DNA from: Echinicola marina
Lineage (GTDB): Bacteria; Bacteroidota; Bacteroidia; Cytophagales; Cyclobacteriaceae
Length of the DNA: 64,000 nucleotides
NCBI RefSeq assembly: GCF_020463795.1
Contig: NZ_CP080025.1
Location: 1,181,001 to 1,245,000 of the forward strand
Direction: 5' to 3'
Positions within the stretch are counted from its first letter, which is position 1, and each line of letters starts with the position of its first letter. Positions 1 to 7,102 of the stretch are shown here, piece after piece. The notes beneath the pieces were generated by a model. It worked only from the letters and a program-made list of their open reading frames with translations, did not search any database and was not told where the DNA came from. The translations under genes and the position numbers were made by a program.

Positions 1-33
1 TTCCGGGAGATTATTGATAGGGTTGAATATTAA
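1..33 (+). CDS. C-terminal end of an upstream gene (partial)
   Basis: The first 33 bases read as ten codons, FREIIDRVEY, followed by TAA. The frame runs off the left edge. The next gene starts 33 bases after the stop, a spacing that fits co-transcription. Nothing can be said about function from ten residues, and it could be a chance open frame. Confidence 0.35.
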   Translation, partial: FREIIDRVEY

Positions 34-66
34 AATTTAAAGAAGATCCGCATACCTGCATACACT

Positions 67-1875
67 ATGGATAATCAATTGGAAATTGGCAACGTAAGTA
101 ATGTTGTCGCAGAATATTTAAAAGAACGACCGGTCGGAGCAATTTTGATCAATGGCAAATGGGGAAGTGGAAAAACCCATTTTTGGAAAAATCACCTCTC
201 AGATTTGGTGAAGAAAAATAAATTGATCCCTGTATATGTTTCCCTGAACGGTATCAATTCGATAAAAGACCTGGAGCAACAGACTATTATTGCCTTTGTG
301 GATTGCCTGCCGGGAAAATTTTTAAAGAAATTGTTTAATCCCATTTTGAATAGTCTGGATGTTGCCTCTGAAAAGTATATTGGCCGAAGCTTGGGAGAAG
401 TCATTAAAGGGCTAGGATTACACCATATGCCTATGGAAAAATGTGTAATCTGCTTTGATGATCTGGAACGGTGTAAACTGCCCATCGCAGAATCCCTGGG
501 CTTTATTAATCGCTTTTTGGAACACCAATATCTAAAAACCATTATAATGGCCGATGAGTCGGAAATACCTCAAACGGAGGTAGAAGAATACAACAAGAAG
601 AAAGAAAAGGTAATTTCCAGGGTGTTGGGATTTGAAGTGGATATACCTGAAATAATTACTATCCTTTCTCAAACAAGAAAAGGCCACACCCCTTCTGAAA
701 AACTACTTAACGAGCATAAAAACTTTATCACGGATTTTTTGCAGGAATACCAGGAAAAAAACTTAAGGGTATTGATGTTCTGGACCTATATTCTCGATAG
801 AATAGCCCCGGAAGTACTTTCCATACAGGAAAAAGACTACCAACAGGAAATCTTGCTGTTTGCCGCTTTAATTGTATTTGAGTTTAAAAACGGTGGGTTA
901 AAGGACTTTAAAGAAACAAGGGGCTTGGATAAAATCAGCTTTGAATATGGCTTTCGAAAACAGGCCTATGATAAAAGTAATGGGGGGGAACAGGAGAAAA
1001 AAGACTATAGTTTTGAATTTTACGAAAAATATATTCATCAAAACGCCAGGTGGTATCACTTCTATCCGTCTATTTTTAAGTTTATCCTGACGGGGTACTT
1101 TGATAAAGAAGATCTTATAAAAGAAATTAAAGGAAGAATTCCCCCGAAAAAGAAGCCCCATGAAATAGGGTTTGAAAAGTTACTGCGTTTTCAATTCAGG
1201 GATCTGGATGACAAGGAATTTCAAAAATGGGTTAAGGTACTTTGGGAAAATGCTTTAAAAGGAAAATACACGATTTATCAATATCCCCAAATCACGCTGT
1301 TTTTCCATTTTTTTAGTGATAATGGACTGGTGGGCCATTCTGAAGAAGAGATAAAAATAGGTCTAATAAAAGGGTTGGAATTGGCAGCTGATCATTCCAA
1401 AACTAATGACTACTTGTTGGAAAATCTTTTGCACTTCACCAATGAGGATACGCGAGTAGAGGAAATGAAAAAGGAGGTAGAAAAAATGCACAATAAGATT
1501 TTTGGAAATGAAATGGTAGAGAAATCAAAGACATGGGGAAATAAACTTTTAAATATGGATGAAAACGAGCTCAACACTTATTTTGAGAAATACCGATTCG
1601 ATCCTTTTATTTTTCGCTTCACCAACCCCACAGAATTTGGAGAAGCTATACTCAAAGCATCGGGGAGTACCATAAGGGTCTTGCGTCAGCTTATGAAAAA
1701 AAGATATTCCCCGGGTGCCATAAAAGACTTCTTGTCGGAAGAACAATCATTTTTGACCGAGTTGAAGGATTTTCTAAAAGTTTCAATGGACAAAGAGATC
1801 AAACCCTTGAGAAAATTTAATCTGAATGAATTGATAGAAGAGTTGGATCACGGTATTGCAAAATTGGGAGATTAA
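67..1875 (+). CDS. KAP-like P-loop NTPase
   Basis: A 602-residue cytoplasmic P-loop ATPase. Walker A is GKWGSGKT at residues 30-37 and Walker B is CVICFDDLER at 126-135, with the DD-LER arrangement and the following I-x-R-F-L-E segment seen in KAP/STAND-like NTPases. A sensor-like strand TIIMADESEI follows about 25 residues later. The remaining ~400 residues are charged and helical, with no membrane segment and no nuclease motif I recognise. It is the first complete gene of an element that ends in a serine recombinase at a tRNA gene. KAP NTPases often occur in phage-defence islands, so a defence role is plausible inference. Composition is AT-rich compared with the DUF932 gene that follows. 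NTPase fold is well supported; function is unknown. Confidence 0.75.
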   Translation: MDNQLEIGNVSNVVAEYLKERPVGAILINGKWGSGKTHFWKNHLSDLVKKNKLIPVYVSLNGINSIKDLEQQTIIAFVDCLPGKFLKKLFNPILNSLDVASEKYIGRSLGEVIKGLGLHHMPMEKCVICFDDLERCKLPIAESLGFINRFLEHQYLKTIIMADESEIPQTEVEEYNKKKEKVISRVLGFEVDIPEIITILSQTRKGHTPSEKLLNEHKNFITDFLQEYQEKNLRVLMFWTYILDRIAPEVLSIQEKDYQQEILLFAALIVFEFKNGGLKDFKETRGLDKISFEYGFRKQAYDKSNGGEQEKKDYSFEFYEKYIHQNARWYHFYPSIFKFILTGYFDKEDLIKEIKGRIPPKKKPHEIGFEKLLRFQFRDLDDKEFQKWVKVLWENALKGKYTIYQYPQITLFFHFFSDNGLVGHSEEEIKIGLIKGLELAADHSKTNDYLLENLLHFTNEDTRVEEMKKEVEKMHNKIFGNEMVEKSKTWGNKLLNMDENELNTYFEKYRFDPFIFRFTNPTEFGEAILKASGSTIRVLRQLMKKRYSPGAIKDFLSEEQSFLTELKDFLKVSMDKEIKPLRKFNLNELIEELDHGIAKLGD

Positions 1876-2278
1876 GAGGGCAGCCCCTACGGGTCAGGCT
1901 ATCCGCTATATCCCCGGATCTCCGGGGGATGCCGCTGCTATCCTTGCTGCAGGATTGTCTTCTTCCTTAAGGGGGCAAAATTCCATCGGTAAAGCGAATA
2001 CCTTTCATCCAATTTTTTTCAAAAAACCGGCAAAAAGCGCAGCGAAGATAGGGGCGGCACTGCTGGATTGCTGCAAATGGGGGCAAAAGGGACGGCATAA
2101 ACACCTTCCTGCCCGCATGGCCCTCATTTATTCCGTTTCCTTTGGCCCATGATCCCGCCCCTTTTATCGTGCTTTCTTTTTGCCGGTTTTCTTTTGAAAA
2201 AATGTGTTTTGCAGCAGTTTTTTCTTTGAGCAGGCAGAGAGAAATGAATTCAAGTTTAACCCTTAAAATGTAAAAATC
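1876..2278. other. 403-bp intergenic region with repeats
   Basis: No convincing gene. A frame open across 1856-2152 has no protein-like features. The region starts with a short GC-rich hairpin (TCCCCGGA at 1911-1918 against TCCGGGG at 1921-1927) next to CGGGTCAGGCTATCCGC, which looks like a REP-type extragenic repeat. It then holds copy 1 of a leader repeat shared with the radC-like gene, and a run GAATTCAAGTTTAAC shortly before the DUF932 start that is also echoed at radC. Confidence 0.5.
2092..2141 (+). repeat. Shared leader repeat, copy 1
   Basis: ACGGCATAAACAC at 2092-2104 and CATTTATTCCGTTTCCT at 2125-2141 are both identical to segments at 3574-3586 and 3608-3624. The outer parts ACGGCATAAA and TTTATTCCGT are near inverted repeats of each other (9 of 10), so each copy can fold as a stem with a GC-rich loop. 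It lies 138 bases before the DUF932 start codon. Confidence 0.65.
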
Positions 2279-3343
2279 ATGGGACACAACATTCATTTCA
2301 ACGAAAGCACAGGACGCCACAGCTTTTTCTCCGTGAAGAAGCCCGCATGGCACAAGCTCGGACAGGTGGTGGAAGATTACCCCACCAGTAAAGAGGCCAT
2401 CCAATTTGCCGGGCTGGATTATAAGGTGATCAAAACACCCTTATTTACCACCACCTCCCAAATGGCTGTGGGAGAAGAGGGTCTGAATCATCAGGACCTT
2501 TCATTGCCCGTTCATTCCCACTTTGCCACCATGCGGGAAGATAACCATACCGTATTGGGTGTAGTGGGCAAAGATTACAAGGTGGTACAGAATGCCGATG
2601 CCTTCGCCTTTTTCGATGCCATCGTCAAGGAAGGCAAAGGGATAAAATATGAAACCGCCGGAGCCCTCGGGAATGGGGAGCGGATCTTTATCACCGCCAA
2701 ACTGCCCGGCAATATCAGGGTAGGAAAGGACGACCTTATCGACCAGTACATCTTTTTGACCACCTCCCACGATGGAACGGGCAGCATCACGGCTGCCTTT
2801 ACGCCCGTGCGGATCGTTTGTCAAAACACGCTGAATGCGGCCATGGGCAAACTGTCCCGGGTGGTCAGGATTCGGCACACTTCCGGGGCGAAAGAACGAC
2901 TGGCGCAGGCACACAAGCTCATGGGTATCGTAACCCAATCAGCACAGGCCATGCAGCAAACCTTTGACCGGTGGGCTAAAGTGAAAATCACCGACAGACA
3001 GGTAAAACGCCTCATTCAACAGGCATTGGCACCCAATAAGGAAACACTGGGCAAGTTGCACAGGGGTGAGGTAGAAGACCTTTCAACAAACTTTAAAAAT
3101 CAATGTGAAGACGCTTTTGCCTATGCCCTTATGAGCGAAGCTCAACAAATGCCAACTACTAAGGGAACCGTGTTTGGGGCTTACAACGCCGTCACCGGGT
3201 ATTTTCAAAATGTGCGGTCCTTTAAATCGGAGGAGGATAAAACCAAATCCATTCTACTGGGCGGTACCGCACAGATCAAAGGACAACGGGCATTTAACCT
3301 GTGCGGGGAGTTCGTAAAACATGGGGAGGAAGCGTTAAACTGA
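2279..3343 (+). CDS. DUF932 domain protein (plasmid/phage-like)
   Basis: A 354-residue soluble protein of the DUF932 family, also known as the phage/plasmid-like protein family TIGR03299. The N-terminus (GHNIHFNESTGRHSFFSVK, then PAWHKLG) and the central YIFLTTSHDGTGSITAAFTP and VRIVCQNTLNAAM segments are hallmarks of the family. Its biochemical role is not established; members sit on plasmids, phages and conjugative elements. Start ATG at 2279 follows the AAAATGTAAAAATC leader. The gene is visibly more GC-rich than the KAP-like gene before it, suggesting different origins within one element. It shares a duplicated leader with the radC-like gene 350 bases downstream. Confidence 0.85.
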   Translation: MGHNIHFNESTGRHSFFSVKKPAWHKLGQVVEDYPTSKEAIQFAGLDYKVIKTPLFTTTSQMAVGEEGLNHQDLSLPVHSHFATMREDNHTVLGVVGKDYKVVQNADAFAFFDAIVKEGKGIKYETAGALGNGERIFITAKLPGNIRVGKDDLIDQYIFLTTSHDGTGSITAAFTPVRIVCQNTLNAAMGKLSRVVRIRHTSGAKERLAQAHKLMGIVTQSAQAMQQTFDRWAKVKITDRQVKRLIQQALAPNKETLGKLHRGEVEDLSTNFKNQCEDAFAYALMSEAQQMPTTKGTVFGAYNAVTGYFQNVRSFKSEEDKTKSILLGGTAQIKGQRAFNLCGEFVKHGEEALN

Positions 3344-3691
3344 AGCCCGGCCGGGGCGTAACCTGCCCCGGCTTTTCTTCTCTTTTAATGAAGATGACCT
3401 TCTATTTTAATCTCAGGAAAGAAGCAAAGAAAAGACTCATTTTTTGATCGGGAAAAAGCGATGTCAAATAAAAGAACGCGATCCTCAATAAGGCTAAAGG
3501 GCATCCTTTCCAATCTCATCATCAATTACGGTACAAAGTTAGGCCCGTTTGCTCGGAGGCGGCACATGAGACTACGGCATAAACACTTGCCCGGCGGCTC
3601 CGCCCTGCATTTATTCCGTTTCCTCATGGCCTTACTCGCAAAGGGCCTGTGGCGGCACCATAATTCATGTTTAACTTAAATCAAGAAGATT
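3344..3691. other. 348-bp intergenic region with leader repeat copy 2
   Basis: A GC-rich segment GCCCGGCCGGGGCGTAACC right after the DUF932 stop, with CCCCGG following, could form a terminator hairpin around 3345-3372. The rest carries leader repeat copy 2. A 72-codon frame at 3461-3679 spans the repeat and has no protein-like character, so it was not called. Confidence 0.45.
3574..3624 (+). repeat. Shared leader repeat, copy 2
   Basis: Second copy of the DUF932 leader repeat, 68 bases before the radC-like start. The two blocks of 13 and 17 identical bases flank a variable middle that here is itself a hairpin (GGCGG-CT-CCGCC). A second shared stretch, AATTCATGTTTAACTTAAA, precedes the start codon, matching AATTCAAGTTTAACCCTTA before the DUF932 gene. 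Confidence 0.65.
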
Positions 3692-4153
3692 ATGGAAACG
3701 TCAAAAAATCAATGGAAAGCCGCCGAAGTCAAACTGACCTACCGCAATAAGGTCAAAGCCAGTGAACGGTCTAAAATAGGATCGAGTAAAGATGCCTATA
3801 AGCTCCTGTTGAAAAACTGGGATAAAGACCAAATTGAATTTGTGGAAGAGTTTAAAGTGATCCTGTTGAATTCCGCTAACCAGGTCCTGGGAATATTTAA
3901 TGCGAGCGTTGGTGGAAGAAGCGGGACAATGGCCGATCCAAGGGTGATCTTTGCCGTGGCCCTGAAAACAGCTGCAAACGCCATAATTTTAGCGCATAAT
4001 CACCCCAGTGGTTCCCTGAAGAAAAGCAAACCGGATAAAAGCCTGACCGATAAGCTGGCTGCAGCCGGAAGTTTTTTGGATATATCCGTACTGGACCACC
4101 TGATCATAACCCGGGAAGGATATTATTCCTTTGCCGATAACGGGGAGCTGTAA
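3692..4153 (+). CDS. RadC-like JAB domain protein
   Basis: A 153-residue RadC-family protein of the JAB/MPN metalloprotease fold. The metal-site motif reads HNHPSG at residues 102-107 followed by D115, and the upstream catalytic-type Glu is at 52-53 in VEEFKVILL. Only the C-terminal domain of classical RadC is present; the N-terminal helix-hairpin-helix part is absent, as is usual for the copies carried on Bacteroidetes mobile elements. Such proteins are named for DNA repair but that role is not established. It lies between the DUF932 gene and the recombinase on the same strand and shares a leader with the former. Confidence 0.85.
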   Translation: METSKNQWKAAEVKLTYRNKVKASERSKIGSSKDAYKLLLKNWDKDQIEFVEEFKVILLNSANQVLGIFNASVGGRSGTMADPRVIFAVALKTAANAIILAHNHPSGSLKKSKPDKSLTDKLAAAGSFLDISVLDHLIITREGYYSFADNGEL

Positions 4154-4258
4154 AGCCCCCTTTTTTATGCTGAGCTTGGCATATACCTTCGGGTGGCAGT
4201 GTGAATAAATCGCAGAGGATAATGGCATTTTGAAGCCTCATTCAAAACAATAGCCGTC

Positions 4259-4426
4259 ATGAACAGGTCTGTAACACCCGAAAAACTACAAAAAGTATTG
4301 CAAGAAAATGGCCATAAAATCAACTTAGACGAATCAAAGAAAACTTTGGATTTTATGTATAAAATTACTAAATTAGTTGTTTATCAGATATTTAAAGTAG
4401 ATGAAGATCGCAGACCTTTATATTAG
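4259..4426 (+). CDS. Small ORF overlapping the recombinase start
   Basis: A 55-codon frame from ATG at 4259 to TAG at 4424-4426. The product begins MNRSVTPEKLQKVLQENGHKI and continues with an LDESKKTLDFMYKITKLVV segment, a helical amphipathic pattern. Its last 26 bases overlap the recombinase start at 4401 in another frame, so the two may be translationally coupled. I recall short proteins with a TPEK...G..I...E...LDF.YK pattern near Bacteroidetes mobile genes, but cannot verify that here. Function unknown. Confidence 0.6.
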   Translation: MNRSVTPEKLQKVLQENGHKINLDESKKTLDFMYKITKLVVYQIFKVDEDRRPLY

Positions 4427-5963
4427 GGTAAGTACAGATGAACAGGCCGACAAAGGATACTCCCAAAGGTACCAGGAAGAGGTGTTGCGGAAGTATTGCG
4501 AATTTCAAAATATTCAGGTGGGACGTGTCATCTTTGAAGACTATTCAGCCCGGACGTTTGATCGTCCCGAGTGGCAAAAGCTTCTTGCCCAAATTAGAAA
4601 ACGGCGCACCAGTACCAACATGATCCTCTTTACCAAGTGGGACCGCTTTAGCCGGAATACCGGCGATGCTTACCTGATGATTTCTACACTTACCAAACTG
4701 GGGATCGACATCCAGGCCATCGAACAGCCCCTCGACCTGAGCATACCGGAACAAAAAATGATGCTGGCCTTTTATCTGGCTGCCCCGGAAGTTGAGAATG
4801 ACCGACGGGCGCTCAACACCTTACAGGGAATGCGGCGGGCAAAAAAGGAAGGGCGATATATGGGGACAGCACCAATTGGATATATCAATACCCGGGATGA
4901 ATATGGCAATAAGATCATTGCTCAAAAAGAACCCCAGGCGTCCCTGGTGAAATGGGCCTTTGAAAAAATAGCCGAAGATCAGCTGGCCGCTGACCAGATC
5001 CGTAAGCTGGTCAACAAAAAAGGACTGTCCATCAGCAGGGGACAATTCTGGTATATGATCAGAAATCCAATCTATTACGGAAAGATCAAAATAAAGGCAT
5101 TCAAAGAGGAAGAAGAGCACCTGGTGGAAGGTAAGCACGAAGGTATAATTTCTGAAGTCTTGTTCAATGATGTGCAAGACGTCCTGGAAGGACGAAAACG
5201 CAAAAAACGCAAACGGACTGTAAAGGTCATTTCCCACGAGAAGTTCCCCCTCCGGGGATTTCTGGTTTGCCATAAATGCGGCAGACCTCTCACCGGAAGT
5301 GCCTCCAAAAGCTCGAAGGGCGGGTATTATCATTACTACCATTGCTTGTCTTCCTGTGGCGTAAGGTTCCGAACGGAAGTCGCAAATAAAGCAGTAAGGA
5401 AAGAACTATTCAAATATAAAGCCCAGGAAAATATACTCGATATCTATAAAGACTGTATTCGGGATGTTTACTGTGAATTAACTTCCAGTAGTCATAAAAC
5501 CAAAAAACAGTATATAGAGGAGATTGAAAGACTCGAGAAGATGATATCCAAGGCCAGGAACCTGCTTATCGAAGGAAGTATGGAAGCCGATGACTTTGCC
5601 GCAGTAAAGAGAGAGTCACAGGAAAAGATCAAAAAGCTGGAAAATAAGCTGACAACCCTCAATGAACAAAAGTCGAACCATTTACCCAAGTTAAAACAGA
5701 CCTTACAGTCTGTATGTCAGTTAGTTAACATATATGATACTTTGGAGGTAAAAGAGAAGAGACAGGTAGTGGGTTCGATATTTCCCCAAAAACTGGTGTT
5801 TGACGGCCAAAAATGTCGAACCCCGTATGTTAACCAGATTGCCCTTTATATCTACACTGTAAATCAGTCAGTTACAAAAAATAAAAACCGAAAAAAAATT
5901 GATTTTTCTCGGTTTTTCAATGAAGTAGCCTCGCTAGGAATCGAACCTAGATCTAAAGTTTAG
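4401..5963 (+). CDS. Large serine recombinase (site-specific integrase)
   Basis: A 520-residue large serine recombinase that would cut and rejoin DNA at att sites. The resolvase domain holds the nucleophile S11 in YIRVSTDEQ and the DRFSRN motif at 81-86. The Recombinase domain spans about 155-275, and a zinc ribbon uses C290, C293, C315 and C319. A coiled coil covers roughly 370-425. The last ~20 codons are suspect: they read through the hairpin at 5883-5917 and into the antisense of a tRNA-Arg gene, giving the tail SLGIEPRSKV that is typical of translated tRNA. The stop TAG lies in the tRNA anticodon arm. This places the right junction of the element at the tRNA. Confidence 0.93.
   Translation: MKIADLYIRVSTDEQADKGYSQRYQEEVLRKYCEFQNIQVGRVIFEDYSARTFDRPEWQKLLAQIRKRRTSTNMILFTKWDRFSRNTGDAYLMISTLTKLGIDIQAIEQPLDLSIPEQKMMLAFYLAAPEVENDRRALNTLQGMRRAKKEGRYMGTAPIGYINTRDEYGNKIIAQKEPQASLVKWAFEKIAEDQLAADQIRKLVNKKGLSISRGQFWYMIRNPIYYGKIKIKAFKEEEEHLVEGKHEGIISEVLFNDVQDVLEGRKRKKRKRTVKVISHEKFPLRGFLVCHKCGRPLTGSASKSSKGGYYHYYHCLSSCGVRFRTEVANKAVRKELFKYKAQENILDIYKDCIRDVYCELTSSSHKTKKQYIEEIERLEKMISKARNLLIEGSMEADDFAAVKRESQEKIKKLENKLTTLNEQKSNHLPKLKQTLQSVCQLVNIYDTLEVKEKRQVVGSIFPQKLVFDGQKCRTPYVNQIALYIYTVNQSVTKNKNRKKIDFSRFFNEVASLGIEPRSKV
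5883..5917 (-). terminator. Terminator downstream of tRNA-Arg
   Basis: AAAAACCG at 5883-5890 pairs with CGGTTTTT at 5910-5917. On the minus strand this hairpin begins nine bases after the 3' end of the tRNA and ends in a U run, as expected for an intrinsic terminator. It lies inside the 3' end of the recombinase frame and could also stop that transcript. Confidence 0.6.
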
Positions 5964-5997
5964 GAAACTTCTATTCTATCCATTGAACTACGAGGCC
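5926..5997 (-). tRNA. tRNA-Arg (anticodon CCU)
   Basis: The reverse complement folds as a 72-nt cloverleaf: acceptor GGCCTCG with CGAGGCT (one G-U pair), D stem GTTC/GAAT, anticodon stem GAAGT/ACTTT around loop TTCCTAA, and T arm CTAGG-TTCGATT-CCTAG with discriminator A. The anticodon is CCU, reading AGG. No encoded CCA. The 3' half overlaps the recombinase ORF, and a broken copy of the 5' half lies 280 bases upstream on the same strand. Confidence 0.93.
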
Positions 5998-5999
5998 AT
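5964..5999 (-). repeat. Direct repeat covering tRNA-Arg 5' half
   Basis: These 36 bases (tRNA 5' half plus two upstream bases) recur at 6257-6264 and 6285-6312, split there by a 20-bp insertion. Identity stops after tRNA position 34, between the first two anticodon bases. The recombinase stop codon abuts the repeat at 5961-5963. The repeat may be an att-type site or the scar of the GIY-YIG unit insertion. Confidence 0.7.
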
Positions 6000-6006
6000 A
6001 TAGATA

Positions 6007-6239
6007 TTACAAATTTTTTAATTTTTCTTTGCCAATTCCAGACTTCCAGTATTTCTCCCTTTCTCTTGCAATCACTCTGGATTCTGCTGCTTCTTTATAA
6101 ATTAACTTCCAGGGCACATACCCTTTTGTTGATTTCGTTCTACCTGCATTATGCTCCCTCAATCTCCTTCCAAGATCTCCTGTAAAGCCAATTAAACCCT
6201 TCCATCGACCAAGCTTTTAATTGCATAAACTGTATACAT
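6007..6239 (-). pseudogene. GIY-YIG nuclease family protein, frameshifted
   Basis: The minus strand encodes a small GIY-YIG nuclease: MYTVYAIKSLVDGRV, then after a frameshift IGFTGDLGRRLREHNAGR, TKGYVPWKLIYKEAA and ESRVIAREREKYWKSG to a TAA at 6007-6009. The VYAI and IGFTG strands, the Arg-rich helix and the ERE-x-YWKS helix with its metal-binding Glu are all present, about 78 residues, the usual size for the YhbQ-like family. One base is missing near 6191-6197 (GTT-TA-ATT where GTT-TAT-ATT is expected), which breaks the YIG motif. The unit sits exactly between the intact tRNA-Arg and the broken tRNA copy. Catalytic activity would need the frame restored. Confidence 0.8.
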
Positions 6240-6256
6240 AAATTATCACAGTCTTT

Positions 6257-6310
6257 GAAACTTCCCTGCCTACCGGCAGGCAGGTATTCTATCCATTGAA
6301 CTACGAGGCC
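6257..6310 (-). pseudogene. Truncated tRNA-Arg copy with palindrome insertion
   Basis: Bases 6285-6310 match tRNA-Arg positions 1-26 and 6257-6264 match positions 27-34, after which similarity ends inside the anticodon. A 20-bp palindrome at 6265-6284 separates the two parts at the junction of the D and anticodon arms. It cannot make a tRNA. Its upstream DNA may hold the ancestral tRNA promoter. Confidence 0.8.
6265..6284. repeat. 20-bp palindrome inserted in tRNA copy
   Basis: CCTGCCTACCGGCAGGCAGG is a near-perfect palindrome (one mismatch pair). Removing it restores the exact tRNA sequence of the neighbouring intact gene, so it is a clean insertion without an obvious target duplication. 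No second copy was found by eye in the window. Confidence 0.75.
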
Positions 6311-6444
6311 ATTTTACAATACGTTTGCAGCTTTGTATAGATGAATTTTCCACCAAAGCAATAAATCAAGGAGAAAGCTCCCTTTTATTTCGAGCCGCAA
6401 TTTAAAACATATTTTTTCTATTCCGCAAATATTCCTAGCCTAAC

Positions 6445-6476
6445 TTGTTCTTTTCAAGATAAATCCGCTATCTTTG
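6445..6476 (+). promoter_or_regulatory. Promoter of rpsP operon
   Basis: TTG at 6445-6447 and TATCTTTG at 6469-6476 with a 21-base spacer match the Bacteroidetes housekeeping promoter pattern. It lies 55 bases before the rpsP start at 6531, giving a leader of about 45-50 bases. Confidence 0.7.
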
Positions 6477-6530
6477 CATTCCAAATTTACGATGGACGGG
6501 ATCCATCAATTAACTAAATATCAATATACT

Positions 6531-7088
6531 ATGGCAGTAAAAATCAGATTAGCACGTAGAGGTAGAAAAAGAATGGCCATCTACGATGTAGTTGTAGCTG
6601 ATGCAAGAGCTCCACGTGATGGACGCTTTATCGAAAAAATCGGATCTTATAACCCGAACACTGACCCTGCTTCTATCAACATCAACAATGAGCGCGCTCT
6701 ACAATGGTTGTTGAATGGTGCACAACCTACAGACACCGTAAAAGCTATGCTTTCTTACAGAGGTGTATTATTGAAAAAACACCTTCAGATTGGTGTTTTG
6801 AAAGGTGCTATTTCCCAAGAAGAAGCTGACAAGAAATTTGACGCTTGGAAAGAGCAAAAAGAATCAGCTATCACTGGCAAAATGGACCAATTGGCTAAAG
6901 CAAAAGCTGATGCGCGTCAAAAAGCCCTTGATGCTGAAACAGCTAAAAACACAGCTCGTCTAGAGGCGATCAAGAAAAGAGAAGAAGAAGCTAAAGCAGC
7001 TGCTGCAGCGGAAGAAGCTGAAGCTTCTGAAGAGGCTCCTGCTGAAGGAGATGCTTCTGAATCTAGCGAAGAAGAAACTCAAGGTTAA
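6531..7088 (+). CDS. rpsP: 30S ribosomal protein S16
   Basis: Ribosomal protein S16, a small-subunit assembly protein, 185 residues from ATG at 6531. The start is set by the family N-terminus [12 protein letters not shown]; an in-frame ATG at 6474 lies inside the promoter and is rejected. Residues 1-80 are the canonical S16 fold ([25 protein letters not shown]). The remaining ~100 residues are a charged helical extension that ends in an Ala/Glu/Ser-rich acidic tail; most bacterial S16 proteins stop near 80-90 residues, while Bacteroidetes commonly carry such a tail. First gene of rpsP-rimM-trmD. Confidence 0.97.
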   Translation: MAVKIRLARRGRKRMAIYDVVVADARAPRDGRFIEKIGSYNPNTDPASININNERALQWLLNGAQPTDTVKAMLSYRGVLLKKHLQIGVLKGAISQEEADKKFDAWKEQKESAITGKMDQLAKAKADARQKALDAETAKNTARLEAIKKREEEAKAAAAAEEAEASEEAPAEGDASESSEEETQG

Positions 7089-7102
7089 TTAGGCATTTCT
7101 CC

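Noticed and set aside
1856-2152. 98-codon open frame after the KAP-like gene
   Set aside because: It crosses the REP-like hairpin and leader repeat, overlaps the end of the NTPase gene and has no protein-like composition.
3461-3679. 72-codon open frame before radC
   Set aside because: It spans leader repeat copy 2 and its hairpin; the same repeat lies in non-coding DNA at copy 1.
5922-5963. SLGIEPRSKV as a conserved protein tail of the recombinase
   Set aside because: It is antisense tRNA-Arg read as codons, a frequent annotation artefact, so it is not evidence of a domain.
6474-6530. Upstream ATG extending rpsP by 19 codons
   Set aside because: It lies inside the TATCTTTG promoter element, and the S16 family starts at [10 protein letters not shown].
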